DNA of 64,000 bases, taken from positions 1 through 64,000 of the forward strand of contig CALKCP010000022.1 in assembly GCA_938083445.1 (NCBI GenBank), in the 5' to 3' direction. Both the position numbers and the translations under genes were made by a program. Below, in pieces: positions 63,176 through 64,000 of the stretch. Below the pieces are notes generated by a model that was not told the DNA's origin, did not search any database, and saw only the letters and a list, made by a program, of their open reading frames with translations. This DNA comes from an uncultured Ulvibacter sp. (lineage in GTDB: Bacteria; Bacteroidota; Bacteroidia; Flavobacteriales; Flavobacteriaceae). Numbering within the stretch: the first letter of the stretch is position 1; each line of letters opens with the position of its first letter.

Positions 63176-64000
63176 ATGACTAATACAATAATTGCTACCG
63201 ATTTTAATTTCCCCGGTCAAAAGGCTGTTTACAACGGAAAAGTTCGAGAAGTGTACACCTTGAAAAACGATAGATTGCTCATGGTTGCTACCGATAGATT
63301 GAGTGCTTTTGATGTGGTAATGCCGAAAGGAATCCCCTATAAAGGCCAAATCTTAAATCAAATAGCCACCAAGATGATGAAGGACACTGAAGACATAGTC
63401 CCCAATTGGTTGGAAGCGGTTCCAGATCCAAATGTGGCGGTAGGCTTGGCTTGCGAGCCGTTTAAAGTGGAAATGGTTATTAGAGGCTATATGAGTGGTC
63501 ATGCGGCAAGAGAATACAAAGCAGGCCGACGTGAGCTTTGTGGGGTTGCCATGCCCGAGGGTATGAAGGAAAATGATAAATTCCCAGCGCCAATTATTAC
63601 ACCAGCTACCAAAGCCGAAATGGGAGATCATGACGAGGATATTTCGCGTGAAGACATTTTAATACGAGGCATTGTTTCGGAAGAAGACTACCGTATATTG
63701 GAAGATTACACAAAAAAATTATTCCATAGAGGTAGTGAGATTGCCGCTAGTCGTGGTTTAATATTGGTTGACACAAAATATGAATTCGGAAAGACGATAG
63801 ACGGAAAAATTGTATTAATTGATGAAATACATACACCTGATTCTTCACGATATTTTTATGCTGAAGGCTATTCTGAAAGGCAGGAAAGAGGAGAAACCCA
63901 AAAACAATTATCGAAGGAGTTTGTGCGCCAGTGGCTTATTCAAAACGGCTTTCAGGGACTTGAAGGGCAGGAGGTTCCATTTATGAGTGACGAATATATT
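63176..64000 (+). CDS. purC: Phosphoribosylaminoimidazole-succinocarboxamide synthase, 5' part
   Basis: The frame runs from ATG 63176 to the right edge (275 codons) without a stop, so the 3' end is outside. SAICAR synthase motifs are present: '[11 protein letters not shown]', '[20 protein letters not shown]', '[17 protein letters not shown]' and '[19 protein letters not shown]' (residues about 212-230). It makes SAICAR from CAIR and aspartate in purine synthesis. It is the eukaryote-like long form common in Bacteroidota (about 310 residues), so roughly 35-40 residues should be missing. It is joined to phoH as an operon. Confidence 0.96.
   Translation, partial: MTNTIIATDFNFPGQKAVYNGKVREVYTLKNDRLLMVATDRLSAFDVVMPKGIPYKGQILNQIATKMMKDTEDIVPNWLEAVPDPNVAVGLACEPFKVEMVIRGYMSGHAAREYKAGRRELCGVAMPEGMKENDKFPAPIITPATKAEMGDHDEDISREDILIRGIVSEEDYRILEDYTKKLFHRGSEIAASRGLILVDTKYEFGKTIDGKIVLIDEIHTPDSSRYFYAEGYSERQERGETQKQLSKEFVRQWLIQNGFQGLEGQEVPFMSDEYI

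Noticed and set aside
1-64000. tRNA, rRNA, CRISPR, insertion sequence or prophage genes
   Set aside because: Spacers were read for T-arm-like and repeat-spacer patterns and for transposase or integrase motifs; none was found.

Overview
The window looks like chromosomal DNA from a marine-type member of the Flavobacteriaceae (Bacteroidota). The support is gldF/gldG gliding genes, a type IX secretion C-terminal sorting domain, a fused E1 alpha/beta 2-oxoacid dehydrogenase, menaquinone genes, AT-rich spacers, few Shine-Dalgarno sequences and many TAnnTTTG (-7) elements just upstream of start codons. Genus is not resolvable from sequence alone. I see no rRNA, tRNA, CRISPR array, insertion sequence or prophage. 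Both ends cut through genes: an M16 peptidase on the left and purC on the right.

Layout. 1-6.5 kb: 3' part of an M16 peptidase, then a tight plus-strand operon of DUF2891 lipoprotein, an Nramp-fold transporter with altered metal-site residues, and pxpABC (5-oxoprolinase). 6.6-12.6 kb, minus strand: RluA-type pseudouridine synthase, panB, and a dnaE-dinB translesion pair whose promoter is overlapped by two palindromes. 12.8-19.1 kb: dnaK behind a sigma-54-like promoter, a T9SS-sorted alpha/beta hydrolase, a carboxypeptidase-regulatory-like surface protein and an LRR protein. 19.1-26.7 kb: menaquinone genes (hotdog thioesterase, menF, menD, menB) mixed with cvfB, a C1 peptidase and a small exported protein. 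26.7-41.5 kb, minus strand: asnB, E1 alpha-beta fusion, an M1-like pseudopeptidase fused to an outer-membrane barrel, LOG protein, uvrA, a membrane protein, ggt and acpH. 41.8-46.9 kb: glmM, an LpxL-type acyltransferase, rhomboid protease, SIMPL protein and a TlpA lipoprotein.

47.1-51.1 kb is a short bacillosamine-type sugar locus: pglC-like transferase, a pglD-like acetyltransferase reduced to its two fused ends, pglE-like aminotransferase and pglF-like dehydratase. 51.2-64 kb holds an FAD oxidoreductase, a COG2426 membrane protein, mnmE, rlmF, a DUF1573 protein, dnaN, gldG/gldF, a monooxygenase-like protein, a SAM hydrolase, phoH and partial purC.

The points most worth checking are the dnaE-dinB operator pair, the pglD deletion scar, the metal-site changes in the Nramp homologue inside the pxp operon, the sigma-54-like dnaK promoter, paired inverted repeats before glmM, the M1 pseudoenzyme-barrel fusion, and degenerate 7-8 nt tandem repeats in two distant spacers. 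Functions come from sequence motifs and family knowledge; no database search was run.
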